Shown piece after piece: positions 51,942 to 63,341 of a DNA stretch of 64,000 nt (its first letter is position 1; every line of letters starts with the position of its first letter). The stretch covers positions 1 through 64,000 of the forward strand of contig WEDG01007407.1 in assembly GCA_017591395.1 (NCBI GenBank). The letters run 5' to 3'. This DNA is from Schistocephalus solidus (lineage: Eukaryota > Platyhelminthes > Cestoda > Diphyllobothriidea > Diphyllobothriidae). The notes beneath the pieces are model-generated. The model had not been told where the DNA came from, did no database searches, and was given only the letters and a program-made list of their open reading frames with translations. The position numbers and the translations under genes were made by a program.

Positions 51942-54900
51942 GTAATTACTTAAGTACCAAATTTATACTGACTTGTAAACTCGGCAGTGAGTTGTATGGG
52001 TTGAAGTGACTCATTATTCTTAAGGGGCTCTTGTTTCCTGTCGATGGCTTTATATTTTGTCGCTGAGCTTTCCATGCTCATGGGTAGTCTTGTTAATGTT
52101 AATTTTGTGACAAGGAGTGCCTATACTTTTTACCCACAATTTGACCGTAGCACAAGTTAATGCACAACGCAGCCTAAAATCATAAACTAAGACGATGTAA
52201 ACCGGGCCTCTATTTACACATACTCAAACGGCTTTAATAGTTAGAATGATGTGAGCTTTCCGTTTTCTTATATCTGTCGGTGCTCCTATGTAGATGTTCG
52301 CTCGTTAACTTATTTTGCTGTCGATTTGGGTTTTTCGCATATTCAAGCATTTAAAACCCCTTGCGTGCTTTCTTGACGTTCTTTTGTAGTAAGGGGCCCT
52401 TAGATGACTCTGGGTTCCATGGCTTCAATAGCGCGCCTATTAACTCGAAATCCGAAACCGAGTCATGCTAGGTGAAAATTCGACCTTTAATTCTGACGAT
52501 GTTCACCGTTTGCCTCACGGCCTGCCTAGGCCTGCCACCACACTTCCTGCTATACACAAAAATATCAGGATATAACTAAACAAGAAGTGAGCGAAACGGA
52601 TCTCACTTATGTGGAAGTGCTTTTATGGTACTTCCAGTTATGCTAGATATCGCAAAGAAAGCTAAGTTTATTGTGAATTTCCTTTGGTATGTTTCCGAAA
52701 TCGATGCATGTTGTGCCCATCTTCAAATTTTAGTTCTTTCGGTTGCCGGAATTTACACTTCTGGGTTGTAAGCATTTAACTGACCCCGGCACTGAATATA
52801 TGACACGCTAGGATTGCTGAGCCTTGGCTATTTTAAAGTTATTCACAGTAACTCGCTACCATCCAAAAGATTGCCAAGAACATTTTATGAAATACAATTA
52901 CGTGTTTAATTTCTCCAAAGCTTTGTTCGAAACTCTTTGGGGCAAAGACATAACACGCGTCTTCACTTAGGGAACAAAGGATTGCTTAGCGTGTAATACG
53001 GGACCGGTGGGGACAGGGTGTTATGGGTGGGGCTTAATAAAAGAAAGGAAAGATCCAACCTAATCATAACCCTATCCATCGTGTTCGTTAGGGCTTGCAT
53101 TCATTGTTGTGTTAGTAAGGGGCGCACAATAGTTTGTTGCACCGACACATGGGCGGCTTGCGAGAGCCAGTGGCTTTACGTGAAGCCGACCACTATGCGC
53201 GATGTCATTCCTAGCTGGTCTGAGCCATTTTTACGGACAAGACGGCAGTAAGAATGAGTGTGAATCTGCGCGATCTTTCCTGACCACAGTACAACTAATG
53301 CATTTTGAAACCGCCGCCTGGAAATCTCCATTTGACCCATAATTCGGTCCTTCTAAGACCTACGAAATTTTGTGTGACCCTACTAACCCGGCAGCGAATG
53401 CTAACCATAACGAACACAGTGGATAGAGTTGTGATTAATTTGGCATATAATTCGGTCGCCTATTAGGTACTGACCTATCCGTCGTTCCCTGAGTCGTGTC
53501 GCACATTGCTTCCTTGCCGTCTGCACGCAGGTCTATCCACGAGGTGAGGAGATTGGACAAAGGTCAGTTGTACCGCACTACTGATAAATCTTTGAGATTT
53601 AGGATCAATTCGTCACTTACGTCTTTTTTCTGAACTAAACGACATATGTCAACTTGTCGAGCGTCTATTCTTTCTTGTTAGTCCGCTCTAGGGAGACATT
53701 GAATACGGTTTAAATTAGTATCTTCACTCTATGGCTTTTGAGGGTTGGGTCATTTTACATGGACGTCCGTACGATACACATCGTCTTATGCGTAATTTTT
53801 GGCCTCTAACCTTGGTCATGGCATACATTTAAACGACCGAGCAAGGATGTGTAGAGGTGACGCAGCGTTAAAACTGAAGATATTTGAACCACTTAGACCG
53901 CCAGCCTACCAGTTGTTGTTGTCCTTAGCAGCTGCGAATGCGCAGTGTGCAGGTTTCCAGTTAAGGCTAGTGGCTACCCTCTGATCTGGTCGAAAACAAC
54001 CTGCACAGGTCTTATTTGGAGCTTCAGTTTTTGTTTTGCGTCCGAGCACGAATGAAGACCTCACTTTTTCAGTTATTTACATTCCTTACCGCCCACAAAA
54101 ATGGTCCTCGTTTCGTGCCCGTTTATTAAGGGTCGTGATTCATGTTGGTAGTCAACTTTACCGACAATCTAGTTCAGTCTTTGACTTCATGGATGTATTC
54201 GTTTGTGCATCTCGTGCCTAACATGGGAAACTGATTTTTTTAACTCCCCTATCGTTTTTAGATCAGCATCGTGGACACGTGTATAATCATGGTGTCACTT
54301 TGACCGCAATATTTAGTTGCTTACAGCTTAGCCTATTCTTACCATTATTAGATTTCACAGAAAACCAGGACACTGGCCGTTGGTTAATGCCAATTTTAGT
54401 TTAGTTTGGTAAACACTATAATGTTCGTATCGCAAACAGGATTATTAACTTTTAGTATCAGATGTATGCTCAACCCTTTCGAAGCAGTGCAAAACAAAAC
54501 ATACTTTCAGGGCCCAGTGGCCAGGGGAGCTGTTTCCTCCCACAGACAACCATCTGTTCAGTTCGTCTGATATTTCGCTTTGGTATCTTTCTGTATGAGT
54601 AATATTGCGGCCTGCTAAGTGTTTCAAGTCGTGAAAAATCTATTGTCAGGTAAGACTGTAGGTTAGGCAAGCGGCGTTATTGACTGGTTGAGTTCTATGT
54701 GAAACTTCATCTTTTTAAGAGCAATAGTCTGGCCTTGTATTTGCCTATAAAATCCTATACTCTTATATATTTTATGGTATTCTCAACTGTGGAATTTCTA
54801 GCAAACGATATTCTCAGTCACCCTAATCGGATTTTTCACCTGTTTCCCTAATTCTCTGCCAAGTATTATCATTCTAGTTATAGTAAAGCTTAAAATGCAA

Positions 54901-55059
54901 ATTATGTTGATTTGTTTTTCACATCACCTTTACAATAAACTGTCCGACCTTACCATTGAGTTACTCTAACCTTCGTTATCTCGCCGACACAAGGAGAAAC
55001 TCCCTGTTGATGTCCGCAGCCCAACAAACCGCTCATCATGGCATCATGGCTGGGTGGTT

Positions 55060-55240
55060 AACTTGACCCAAATGTGATTAACTCACGGTTCCCGGTGGGG
55101 CCTCGTAGCTCAGTTGGTTAGAGCGTCGGCTGTACTAAAGCCTTCACCTTGCTGGCGTGGGCTCAAATCCCACCGAGGGTGCCGGGTTTTCACACGTCGG
55201 TCAAATGAATTATTAAAATCTGCCAAAATCCTCTTCTCAC
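55060..55240 (+). repeat. tRNA-derived SINE-like element, copy 2 (intact tRNA-like fold)
   Basis: CGTAGCTCAGTTGGTTAGAG (A box), GGCT/AGCC anticodon stem with loop GTACTAA (apparent ACT), an extended variable segment, a perfect T-stem GTGGG/CCCAC and acceptor pairing GGCCTCG/CGAGGGT (6 of 7). The long variable segment suggests tRNA-Ser ancestry. Flanks are shared with 12540-12700, so a SINE is more likely than a functional tRNA gene. The B box reads GGCTCAAATCC. Confidence 0.55.
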
Positions 55241-57989
55241 CTATTAGGTGTTCGTTTCCGGGTGACTGTCAAATTTGCAGTCCCTGTGATGGGCACACGC
55301 ACTGACAGCCAACTTAATTGTCAGCAAACCCTCAACCAGTCCTCACAGTGTGGCCATTTTCAGAAGCCGTATTTGTTCTATACGCTCCAGTTGGTTTTTC
55401 GAAAGTTAATGAGGAATACCACTACCACGAAAGAGAAGGGATAACTTAGCGTGAAATTAAGGAGATGGGGACTGCAGCATCGATCGCATGTCTTTTTCAC
55501 ACATCATGTACAGTCGACGAGGAGAGATTAGGGTGACTTTAAATAGGTTTAAGTGAAGTAAATGACAGTGTGTTCGCTTCCGCCTCTCAAATACTACACA
55601 TGCTTACGCCCTTCAACCAATGCGAACCAGAATTCGTTCATTAAAATACCACGTCGGTGACAGGTGCTATAAGGTTAGTGCAAAAACCGTTATATTTTGG
55701 TTTTAAGCCTCGGGAATTGAGCTATTTCACCCGTTGGTTCAAGCAACCTGTTTTCCAACTTTTTGATAGTTGAAAAGCACGGTGTAGCGAACCAAGATTG
55801 TAAAAGATGGACTTCGTAATTTTCCTTTTCTTTCACGCACCAATGGAAAATTCGAATTAAGCCGGCTGGCGATGAAAATGAGTGCGGTAGCTGACATTAC
55901 CTAAACTACGAGGACCGTCAATGTCCCGAAGGTGCAAAAGTGAATTGGTTGTACTTGATATCGCTGTGCTCCTGCCTGGTCCAGCCGATCTTGATGGTTT
56001 TTCGCATTTTACTTTTTCCCGCTTGATTATTGTAGCAGCGGATCTGGAAAGCACTAACCAATGAAGAAGACCGGATACCGAAGATCTCAGAAACCCATTC
56101 ATGTTTTGACATACTGTTCTAATCCGGGTTTTTAAGTCTGCATTTTCTTCAATGCCTCCAGGGAGGTAATGACACCTAATAGAAGGAGGAGTATGATTGT
56201 ACCCGTGGGTCAAACGACGAAAAACGTGCCGAAAACACCTCAATCGTCTTTTTAGATGGTCAGAGATATCCTCATGGTGCTGTTGCTGTGAGTACCCACT
56301 CATTATACACGGCCAGTGCACTTCACTTGGAGGATTCTTCGCAAGCAACAGTAATCGGGCATCTCCAGTTTTTGCTCATCTTTCACGCGCACAGTTAGCA
56401 TTTACAACCCTAAAGGAGGACTAGTTGGATCAATTCCTGGTACACACGACGCCACATTGTGTAGGGCATGAAAACCTATCGCCTACAGGACGATAATATC
56501 AGCGCAGTTGAAATCTGTCAACGGGCGTTCGGGTGCGAACTGGACACTCTTAAAACTATGTAGGGCCCAATGGTGTTGTCACACAGGATCAGTGACAACA
56601 TACAATCATGTAAAACGCCGTACCGGACACCGAATAACTGGGGGAGATTGTTGTGAACGAGAACTCGTGCAATGGTGGAACGATAGTGGCCTTGCTCCTG
56701 ATGATTTTGGCGTGCATACTGTCTAGATTCATTATTCTCCCACATGGGCAGACGTATAGTCGAACTCTACGACCTAATCTACCAAGTAAACAGGCGTTTG
56801 TTCCGGTTAGCCATGGCGGAATTCACTAATGTGCCGCAGTAAGGGGTATCTGGACGGGTTACTGGTTAGCGTAGTTGCTGACTATCCGGCGCGTCCACAG
56901 GTGGCGAATAGTGGAACGGCCTTCAGTGAAGGTTAGCTGCGAAGTAAGCACTCTCGGATCCGACGAATAAGCAGTCGTGGACCAGCAGCGATATTGCCAC
57001 CAGGGCGCAGAGGCTTGAAGTCTGGCAAACCGACTGCTTTATAAAATGCCGCAAATACCAATGACGGAACAATGACATAGCGAATGTGAACCGCCGTTAA
57101 ATAAGTTTGCTTGCCACCGCTGCCTTGTGGTTAGGTTTTTCGAACCATAGCGCTAGAAGAGACAACCTCGAACAAACAATCTGAGCCGTGGTTAGGGCCC
57201 TGCTTGTATTCAATATCCTCAAGAAAATTCACAGACAATATCGGATTACAGTACTTTTTGGGTACAATACGTGACATCATCGAGGCCGGCTAGATCAGGC
57301 ATGATCGCAGCCGTAACGAGCACTGGTATCTGGTCAGTACGCACACCAACTCCGGAATCTAGTTTAGTTGGGTCTCGTTCTGGAGCCGAAGTCACGTGAA
57401 AATGATAATGGCAAAAACCTAACATTTTCTCGGGTCACATCTTGATGACATGCGACTATGGTCTAGATTATCTTCTCAGGTTTGTCAAACCGCCAAATGC
57501 TGCCAGGCCACCATTGTTGACAAAAGACTCATGAACTTCAATTGCAATACCGTTTTCTTGGGATGTTCTGTTGTTACACAGCTTCAGTATTACATCCCTA
57601 TGAAGCGGGGCCACATGAAACTACATAGGCGAGAGAAAGGTAAAACTCCATTTCACGATCGAGAGAGAGAGGTTGCGCTGTTCGAAGTTGTCACGCCAGC
57701 TCTCTATCCTGGTCGAGTTGTGCGTAGTATAGCCGTCAATCGCATCGCTAACAGTCACTCAATGCATATGGTCCCCTACTACCTTCGCGAGTAATTTGGT
57801 ATTTTTCGAGTTTACCAACGTTTAGCGCTTGTGTCGTGGAAGTGTCCAGTTCAAAACCCAGCAATTTTCGCGGTCATCTCTGGTCCATTTTGGCGTCATT
57901 TTCTGCAGCTGGCGGAAGAAATCATCGTTGAGGGACCTAGCTCGAACGGTCTGGACAGTCAACTATAATGCCCTCGAGCTGACCCGGTC

Positions 57990-58164
57990 CCGGCAGCGTC
58001 CATGGGTGAATCTAGTTTTTCATTTGCTACGACCTGCCCAACAAGGTCGCGAGTTCAAGGCTCGGGCGCCGCAGCGCCTATGTTTGGGTATGGCTGGCTG
58101 ATGACGGCTAATAAGCCAGAAATGGCCATTCCAGTCTCCCTTGTCTTTGTCGGTTATGTTATTC

Positions 58165-58166
<2 letters not shown>
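57990..58166 (+). mobile_element. tRNA-like/hammerhead repeat, variant 5' part
   Basis: A B-box-like GCGAGTTCAAGGCTC (58049-58063) and a GC-rich hairpin (GGGCGCCGCAGCGCC) precede the hammerhead fold (58092-58136) and the CTTGTCTTTGTCGGTT block. The part before the B box differs from the 505-834 unit, so this may be a subfamily. Confidence 0.6.
58092..58136 (+). ncRNA. Hammerhead-like ribozyme fold (copy 7), in TLK intron 1
   Basis: Stem I is GGCTGG/CCAGTC. Relative to copy 2 both strands have changed at different positions and all six pairs still form (one G-U). CTGATGA, stem II GGCT/AGCC, GAAA and TGGCCATT are intact. Sense orientation to TLK. Confidence 0.65.

Positions 58167-58217
<51 letters not shown>
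58167..58217. repeat. (TA)n microsatellite
   Basis: About 50 bp of TA repeats between the plus-strand hammerhead-repeat copy and a minus-strand fragment of the same family. Confidence 0.95.
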
Positions 58218-58320
58218 TAGTGTGTGGCTTACCGATCTGCTTAAGGAACATGTATGTTCCGTTGTGCCCTGGAGCTCACTTTAAAGCCCTCGCAGACGGT
58301 CGCATAGCGACGTGTAAATT
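58218..58320 (-). mobile_element. tRNA-like/hammerhead repeat, minus-strand fragment
   Basis: Contains ACCGATCTGCTTAAGG, the GGAACATGTATGTTCC hairpin, GAGCTCACTTTA and GTCGCATAGCGAC. It lacks the tRNA-like and hammerhead parts. Confidence 0.65.
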
Positions 58321-59245
58321 TTGATTTCTGCTTAGTGCGCTATCGAAGGTACGACTCGAAGGTTTATTTTAACACTTACCACCAAAGGCTAATCGTGTTG
58401 TTTTTTATTTGGCATGTGAATGCACTTCAGTGCCTGTAAACTGTAGACAGTTTGATGAAAAAGGCATGTAATATTGCGTCCTGAACTGTTAACCTCTGTA
58501 TTTCTTTCAAGGGCTTTGTATCGCCTTTCGCATCTCACAAGACGGTTATGCCAGTTGAAGACAGGATGGAGTAGGGCTACCATTAAACTTTTGATTGATA
58601 TGTTTTTCATTTATCCTTCGGCATACATGATCGTCAGCTCAACTGGTGATCCAAATTCCCAATTCGCTCTGCGGCGCAAATCGTAGTTTTGTTATCTATC
58701 GCTTATTTTCTCTGAATCGGCCATAAATTTATGTTCTATAATCCTAACTATCTGGCACTAACCTGATACTTTACGTCTCGTCGTTCGCCTTCGATTACTC
58801 GAAGTACATTCTGGGTTACGTAAAAATTGTACCATAGTATCGTTAGGAGGCCTGTCGTCTTTAATCACGTCGCGATACATCGACTGCGGAGTCCTATCTT
58901 TCTGCACCTTTTTGCTGGCGTAATATCTCTCAGATCGCATATTTTTCACAGCTGATAACTTAAGCTTAAATCACCTGGAAAAGTTTACTCTTCAGTTTTT
59001 CCCCACCCATCTTTGCGGTTTAACGGTTACCCTTTAAAACCCAGTTTTCCTTCGCCCCTTTGATGTGCGTTTTCGTGTTATTCACATGTAACTGCATTCT
59101 GTTGTCTGACAGCTGCTGTAGTACTATAAGTCGCAAAAAATTCAACCTAGTTTTCTAGCCTTCCCTTGTTTATTAGGGATTTAGCGAAGCAACCTGTTAT
59201 TCTTTTAAAGTATCTGGGTTTTCGTTTTTTTTGTTACGTACACAG

Positions 59246-59872
59246 GCTCCCCAGTCCGGCCCAGGTACCCAGGCCTCAGCTCACATTCCTAGCATGCCAT
59301 GCCAATTCACCGAGACTCCAAGTCCTGACGTGGGTAATGGGCCCTCTAAACACGAGTCAGGAGGAGAGCACTCCGAACGTCTTTCTTCCCCTTTTCGTGG
59401 CAGCAACAGTGTTACTAGCCCAAGCGACAGCTCCGGTGACGCTCCCGTCGCATTTACCAGAGCGTCAACTGAGGTGACAATCCCCAGCACTACCATTAGC
59501 ATACAGAACGGTGTACTGTCTTCATCTGTCGTTGTCAGTACTGCAGGTTGTACTACTACTGCTGCTGCTTCTACGAGTGCGCATACTTTCCTTCCCGGCT
59601 CACAACCTCTTCCCTCCCTCGGTTCATCCTCCAATTCGGCCCTCAACCGGCTTTGCAACTCCGCAGCCCAGACTGATCCTCTGCTATCTCCCTCTTCTTC
59701 TAGTTCCTCCCCACCTGGAAACTCATCCACCAGTGCCACATTGATTGAGAATCTCCAGCGGAGGGTTGCTGAATTGGAACTAGAGACAACCGTTCAGAAG
59801 CAGACTATCGCCCTGGCTCAGGAACACAATGTTAAATCACGGCAGCTCATCCAGGAGTTATTAATAGAAAAG
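59246..59872 (+). CDS. TLK: Tousled-like kinase, exon 2
   Basis: 209 codons, phases 0/0. An S/T-rich disordered stretch (PSSSSSSPPGNSSTSAT) leads into the first coiled coil (LIENLQRRVAELELETTVQK ... SRQLIQELLIEK), matching the TLK segment that ends KKLLIEK. The coiled coils mediate TLK dimerisation. Donor AAAAG|GTAACT. Confidence 0.85.
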
Positions 59873-61508
59873 GTAACTTTGGCATATCCCCCATTTGTTT
59901 GTGTCCTCAAAAGCCACTTTTCCGAAGGACGTTATTGGAGTCTTAGTAGGAAGCTATATTAACTTTCTTGACCTGCATTTGCTAGGCTCCTGTTATGGTT
60001 TTCTTGCCCGGCCTAGTCTTCTTCAGTTTTGCATTCGCTAGTTTCTGAGGCATACAGTAGGCGGCGTAACTCAGGAAACGCGCTCGAAATCTGTGATAAT
60101 TTTGGGACACCTAAACTGTTGTAAGTTTTAATCAATTGCCTAACGCATGATAAAAAAGTCCTCTTCTCTTCCTCAATGCTATAGTTTACAAAATTGAACG
60201 GCAACCAATGTTACCTTGTATTTAGACAGTTTCCTATATTAATAATTGTTGTGGACCATATTTGTTCATCAGTCTGAGTAAGCTAGGCCAGGCAGAACGT
60301 AAGCAAGCACATTAGTCAGAAAAACCAATTTTTAAAAAATTTTATTTGTATATCTGTGTGGGTTTACAGGCGATCGCTTGTTTTAAGGTACCCTTCTTTT
60401 TGGCATATGCAAATATTCCAGGCCCACAAATAGCAGTCATTAGAGCCTTCGAGCATATGCTATTATGCTTATTACACGTTGTGGTTTCTGTTAAAATGTA
60501 ATCTAAAAACGGACCGGAAAGTTTTAACAGATATTTTAGTATTTATATGACCACTGTTGCGCATTGCTAATCGCAGAACGAAACCCTAAAGGATGCAATT
60601 ATGGCAAAGATGTCTCCAGTATGAAGTGATCGGTTTAGAGCACTTTACACGGAAAATAATTCACTAACTTTGTGAGTATACTGAAACTTGACGGCTTCCT
60701 CCGTTGCGAAAACCCACACAGTAGCTGTATGGAAGAAGATTTATATGGAAACCCAGGAAGTATTATGTTTATAATCGCATCTCTTCATTATATTCCTTTA
60801 TCTTAGTCACTGAGTGGCTGTCTGTCATTTGACCTTTTTGAACAAATTTATTCTATATCTTCCTTATCTAAGAACTCAAGCGAAATCCACTTTTATTTAG
60901 CTAAGCGTCTTTTGAACAATGAATAAAAAATTGCATCTTATTCTTGCTACGTCCTCTAGGAAGGAACACAATAAATTAATAGGCAATTGAATAACTGTCA
61001 CACTTCTTATCACTCTAATTCTTGGAGGCTCTTCGAATAATAGTGTTTAACAATACTCATTTAAAATGTTGTGCTTATACTGTCTTTCTTATTCGTCACT
61101 TGCATGGATCTGCTCTATGTAAGTCCACAAATTAAGCTGCTAGATGTAACACGCATGTTCGTGCTTTCGAGATTTTCGTTTTTTCTTAAGAATATGGTTA
61201 TTTATAGCCAGAGTAGTATTACTCTCCATGTTTCCTTCGTGTTTTCAATCAACCGAAGGTCTTTGCTTATTGATGCTAAGTTTTATTTGGTACATTTGGG
61301 TCAGTCTCTGACTGATTAAAGAAGCTAGTTGGTTCCCTCAAATTTTGCGAGGCACTTCACTTTATGCAAACAGTATATATATCTTTATTATTGAAGTACT
61401 AAGTACGATTTTGAACTCGCTTATTCTATCGTTTTCTTCCTTTTTTCGCTCTGGAATATGCGCTGCCCATATCGTATGTCCGATTAAGGTTTACTTGTAA
61501 ATTTTCAG
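59873..61508 (+). other. TLK intron 2
   Basis: About 1.6 kb, AT-rich, acceptor AAATTTTCAG. No repeat or exon recognised inside. Confidence 0.75.
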
Positions 61509-61645
61509 AGCATTTTAGAGAAAAAGACGACACGACAAAAGGTGATGGATAACAGACTCAGACTGGGACAGTTTGTGACCCAACGCCAGGGAGCTCATTT
61601 TGAGGAGAAGTGGATTGAGGGGTATCGCTTTAAGGAGTTGGACGC
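61509..61645 (+). CDS. TLK: Tousled-like kinase, exon 3
   Basis: Encodes SILEKKTTRQKVMDNRLRLG and then QFVTQRQGAHFEEKWIEGYR. It corresponds to the highly conserved TLK stretch with DRLRLGHF and GA.F...W..G. Ends in phase 2 at DAC-GC|GTGAGT. Confidence 0.9.
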
Positions 61646-61734
61646 GTGAGTCACCTGGCGTGTTTCCTCAATCTTTTTCGCCTTCTTTGAACTGCCCTTC
61701 CTTTGCTAAAGTTGTCATTTGTCTTGGCTTTTAG

Positions 61735-61845
61735 GCGTCGGAAAAACATTGAAACCATCCGTGAGGAGATTGAACGTAAACGTAAACAGTGGAACAAACG
61801 GAAACCAGGTGTGGATGGGAAAAAGAACAAATCTCGGTGGGAGGA
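61735..61845 (+). CDS. TLK: Tousled-like kinase, exon 4
   Basis: After an 89-bp intron (acceptor GGCTTTTAG). Encodes RRKNIETIREEIERKRKQWN and then KRKPGVDGKKNKSRWEE, the second coiled coil and basic KRKP motif of TLKs. Phases 2/2. Confidence 0.9.
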
Positions 61846-62714
61846 GTAAGTTGTAATGCCTGTCAGGTTTCTCATGTTCCCCTTTCGCGCACATTTTTAA
61901 AACTTAATCTCGCCGTCAGGCCAACTTGATGTCGTTGACGTTTATTTTTTTCTTTGTTTCTGTTCGGATCGGATTGTCAAAATACGCCCATCCCAGTTTA
62001 CCTTAGACGTCCGTTTTATCGCTCTCGTAGACGTTCACGTAACGATGCGGAATCAATATTGTGGAGGAAATGCCCAGATAGAAACTGGTTGTCATTTCTG
62101 GACTATTTAACGTCAGTAAGCAGGCCTATCCGGGACCTGTACATATCCTGAACTTGAACCGTGTCTCTTTCATAATTTGTCACTAGGTAATGGGTGATTG
62201 ACAACTGCGCGTAGGCCAGAAATGGCCATTCCAGTCTTCATCGACGTTGATATTCATTCCATCCACCTCACGTGCTCGAATTGATCACGACACGCTGGAA
62301 GTCGTGGCTCGAAAGGTTGCTAACTAGTCCTTCTGAAACTAAGTTATGTTCAATGGTTCCTCCTTTATGTGGCCTTTTTCACACTTCCATGGATGTGAGA
62401 TCATGACCGCCCTTGTGAAGTCCAGATGCATTCTGTCGGCACCAGGTGGCGTCTGACGCACGTAGACCAACTGCGCTTGAACCCGCCGTCGGTCGTCCTG
62501 ACACTATCTTGTCACCGAAGCCAAGTAGGTGAAGGAGGAGAGAGAGAAATTACACTGGATGCTGCACAGGTCTGCCTCGCTAAAAACTAATTCGCGCATG
62601 AGCCACTGTCCTACAACGACTCCGTTGGGCACACAGTGAAAGTATTCATATGCGTTGATCGCTGTTAAGTCTCAGCTTCTGACATTATTTTCCTTTGCTT
62701 TTGCCAACATGTAG
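61846..62714 (+). other. TLK intron 4 with family B repeat and hammerhead relic
   Basis: About 870 bp. 62210-62240 retains GGCCAGAAATGGCCATTCCA from the hammerhead repeat but has lost CTGATGA. 62330-62645 is a degraded family B repeat (ATGGTTCCTCCTTTATGTGG, CTTGTCACCGAAGCCAAGT, GAGCCACTGTCCTACAACGA). Confidence 0.65.
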
Positions 62715-62961
62715 GGTCTCCGTTGACGAATTCTACGAGCAGGTGGAAATCTTTGATCTGCGCAAACAAATGCTTGTGAAAGAGGACAAGGAGATTCAGG
62801 GTGAACTTGAACGGCTTGATCGTGAACGCAATCTGCACATTCGCGAGATAAAACGGATTGCCAATGAAGATGCCTCCAGATTTAAAGATCACCCTCTCCT
62901 TAATGATCGCTACCTACTGCTCAGCCTACTGGGCAAGGGCGGTTTCTCTGAGGTTCACAAG
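62715..62961 (+). CDS. TLK: Tousled-like kinase, exon 5 (third coiled coil and glycine-rich loop)
   Basis: Encodes [59 protein letters not shown] and the ATP-binding glycine loop [12 protein letters not shown]. Nearly colinear with vertebrate TLK1/2. Phase 2 in, phase 0 out (AAG|GTGGGG, a weak donor). Confidence 0.92.
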
Positions 62962-63249
62962 GTGGGGACCGAAATAGCTAGCACCGCAAACATTATCTTC
63001 TTAAGTAGATGTTTATTTCAGCCCCTTTGACCACGTATGGACGACCGTTGTCCCGTTCGTTCAATTTTTTTTTGGTAAAATTTCAACCGTTTGCTAGTTC
63101 AACCATTCACTCGGATACTTATTTCTTAGTGTTATTGCATACCTCCGTAAATCAAATAATGCGCATTTTTGCCATTTTGCGCGCAATTTAGACAAAAACC
63201 GTTTCGATCTCTCTTGGTTATGGTATTTTTAAACATTGAACCATTTCAG

Positions 63250-63341
63250 GGCTTTGACCTTAAGGAGAACCGCTACGTAGCTTGCAAGATCCACCAACTC
63301 AATCCAGCCTGGCCCAAGGACAAAAAGGACAACTATATAAA
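63250..63341 (+). CDS. TLK: Tousled-like kinase, exon 6 (catalytic lysine); gene continues past the window
   Basis: Encodes [20 protein letters not shown] and then [11 protein letters not shown]. The lysine in VACK is the ATP-anchoring residue (VAVK in vertebrates). Ends in phase 2 at AA|GTAAGC. The rest of the kinase domain (HRD-type loop, DFG) is not in the window. Confidence 0.92.

Larger units (their letters stand above)
51942..59245 (+). other. TLK intron 1
   Basis: About 7.3 kb, bounded by GTAATT and TTACGTACACAG. It contains a MITE-like relic near 52960-53090 (AACCTAATCATAACCCTATCC), a tRNA-derived SINE (55060-55240) and a tRNA-like/hammerhead copy with (TA)n (57990-58320). ORFs such as 55857-56348 (minus) lack recognisable domains. 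No further TLK exon found. Confidence 0.75.

Noticed and set aside
55857..56348. Minus-strand 163-codon ORF in TLK intron 1
   Set aside because: No family recognised and no ATG/splice context; may be an old repeat, but I could not identify one.
59281..59739. 152-codon minus-strand ORF
   Set aside because: It is antisense to the S/T-rich part of TLK exon 2; composition explains the open frame.
62205..62240. An eighth intact hammerhead
   Set aside because: It retains GGCCAGAAATGGCCATTCCA but the CTGATGA half is lost.
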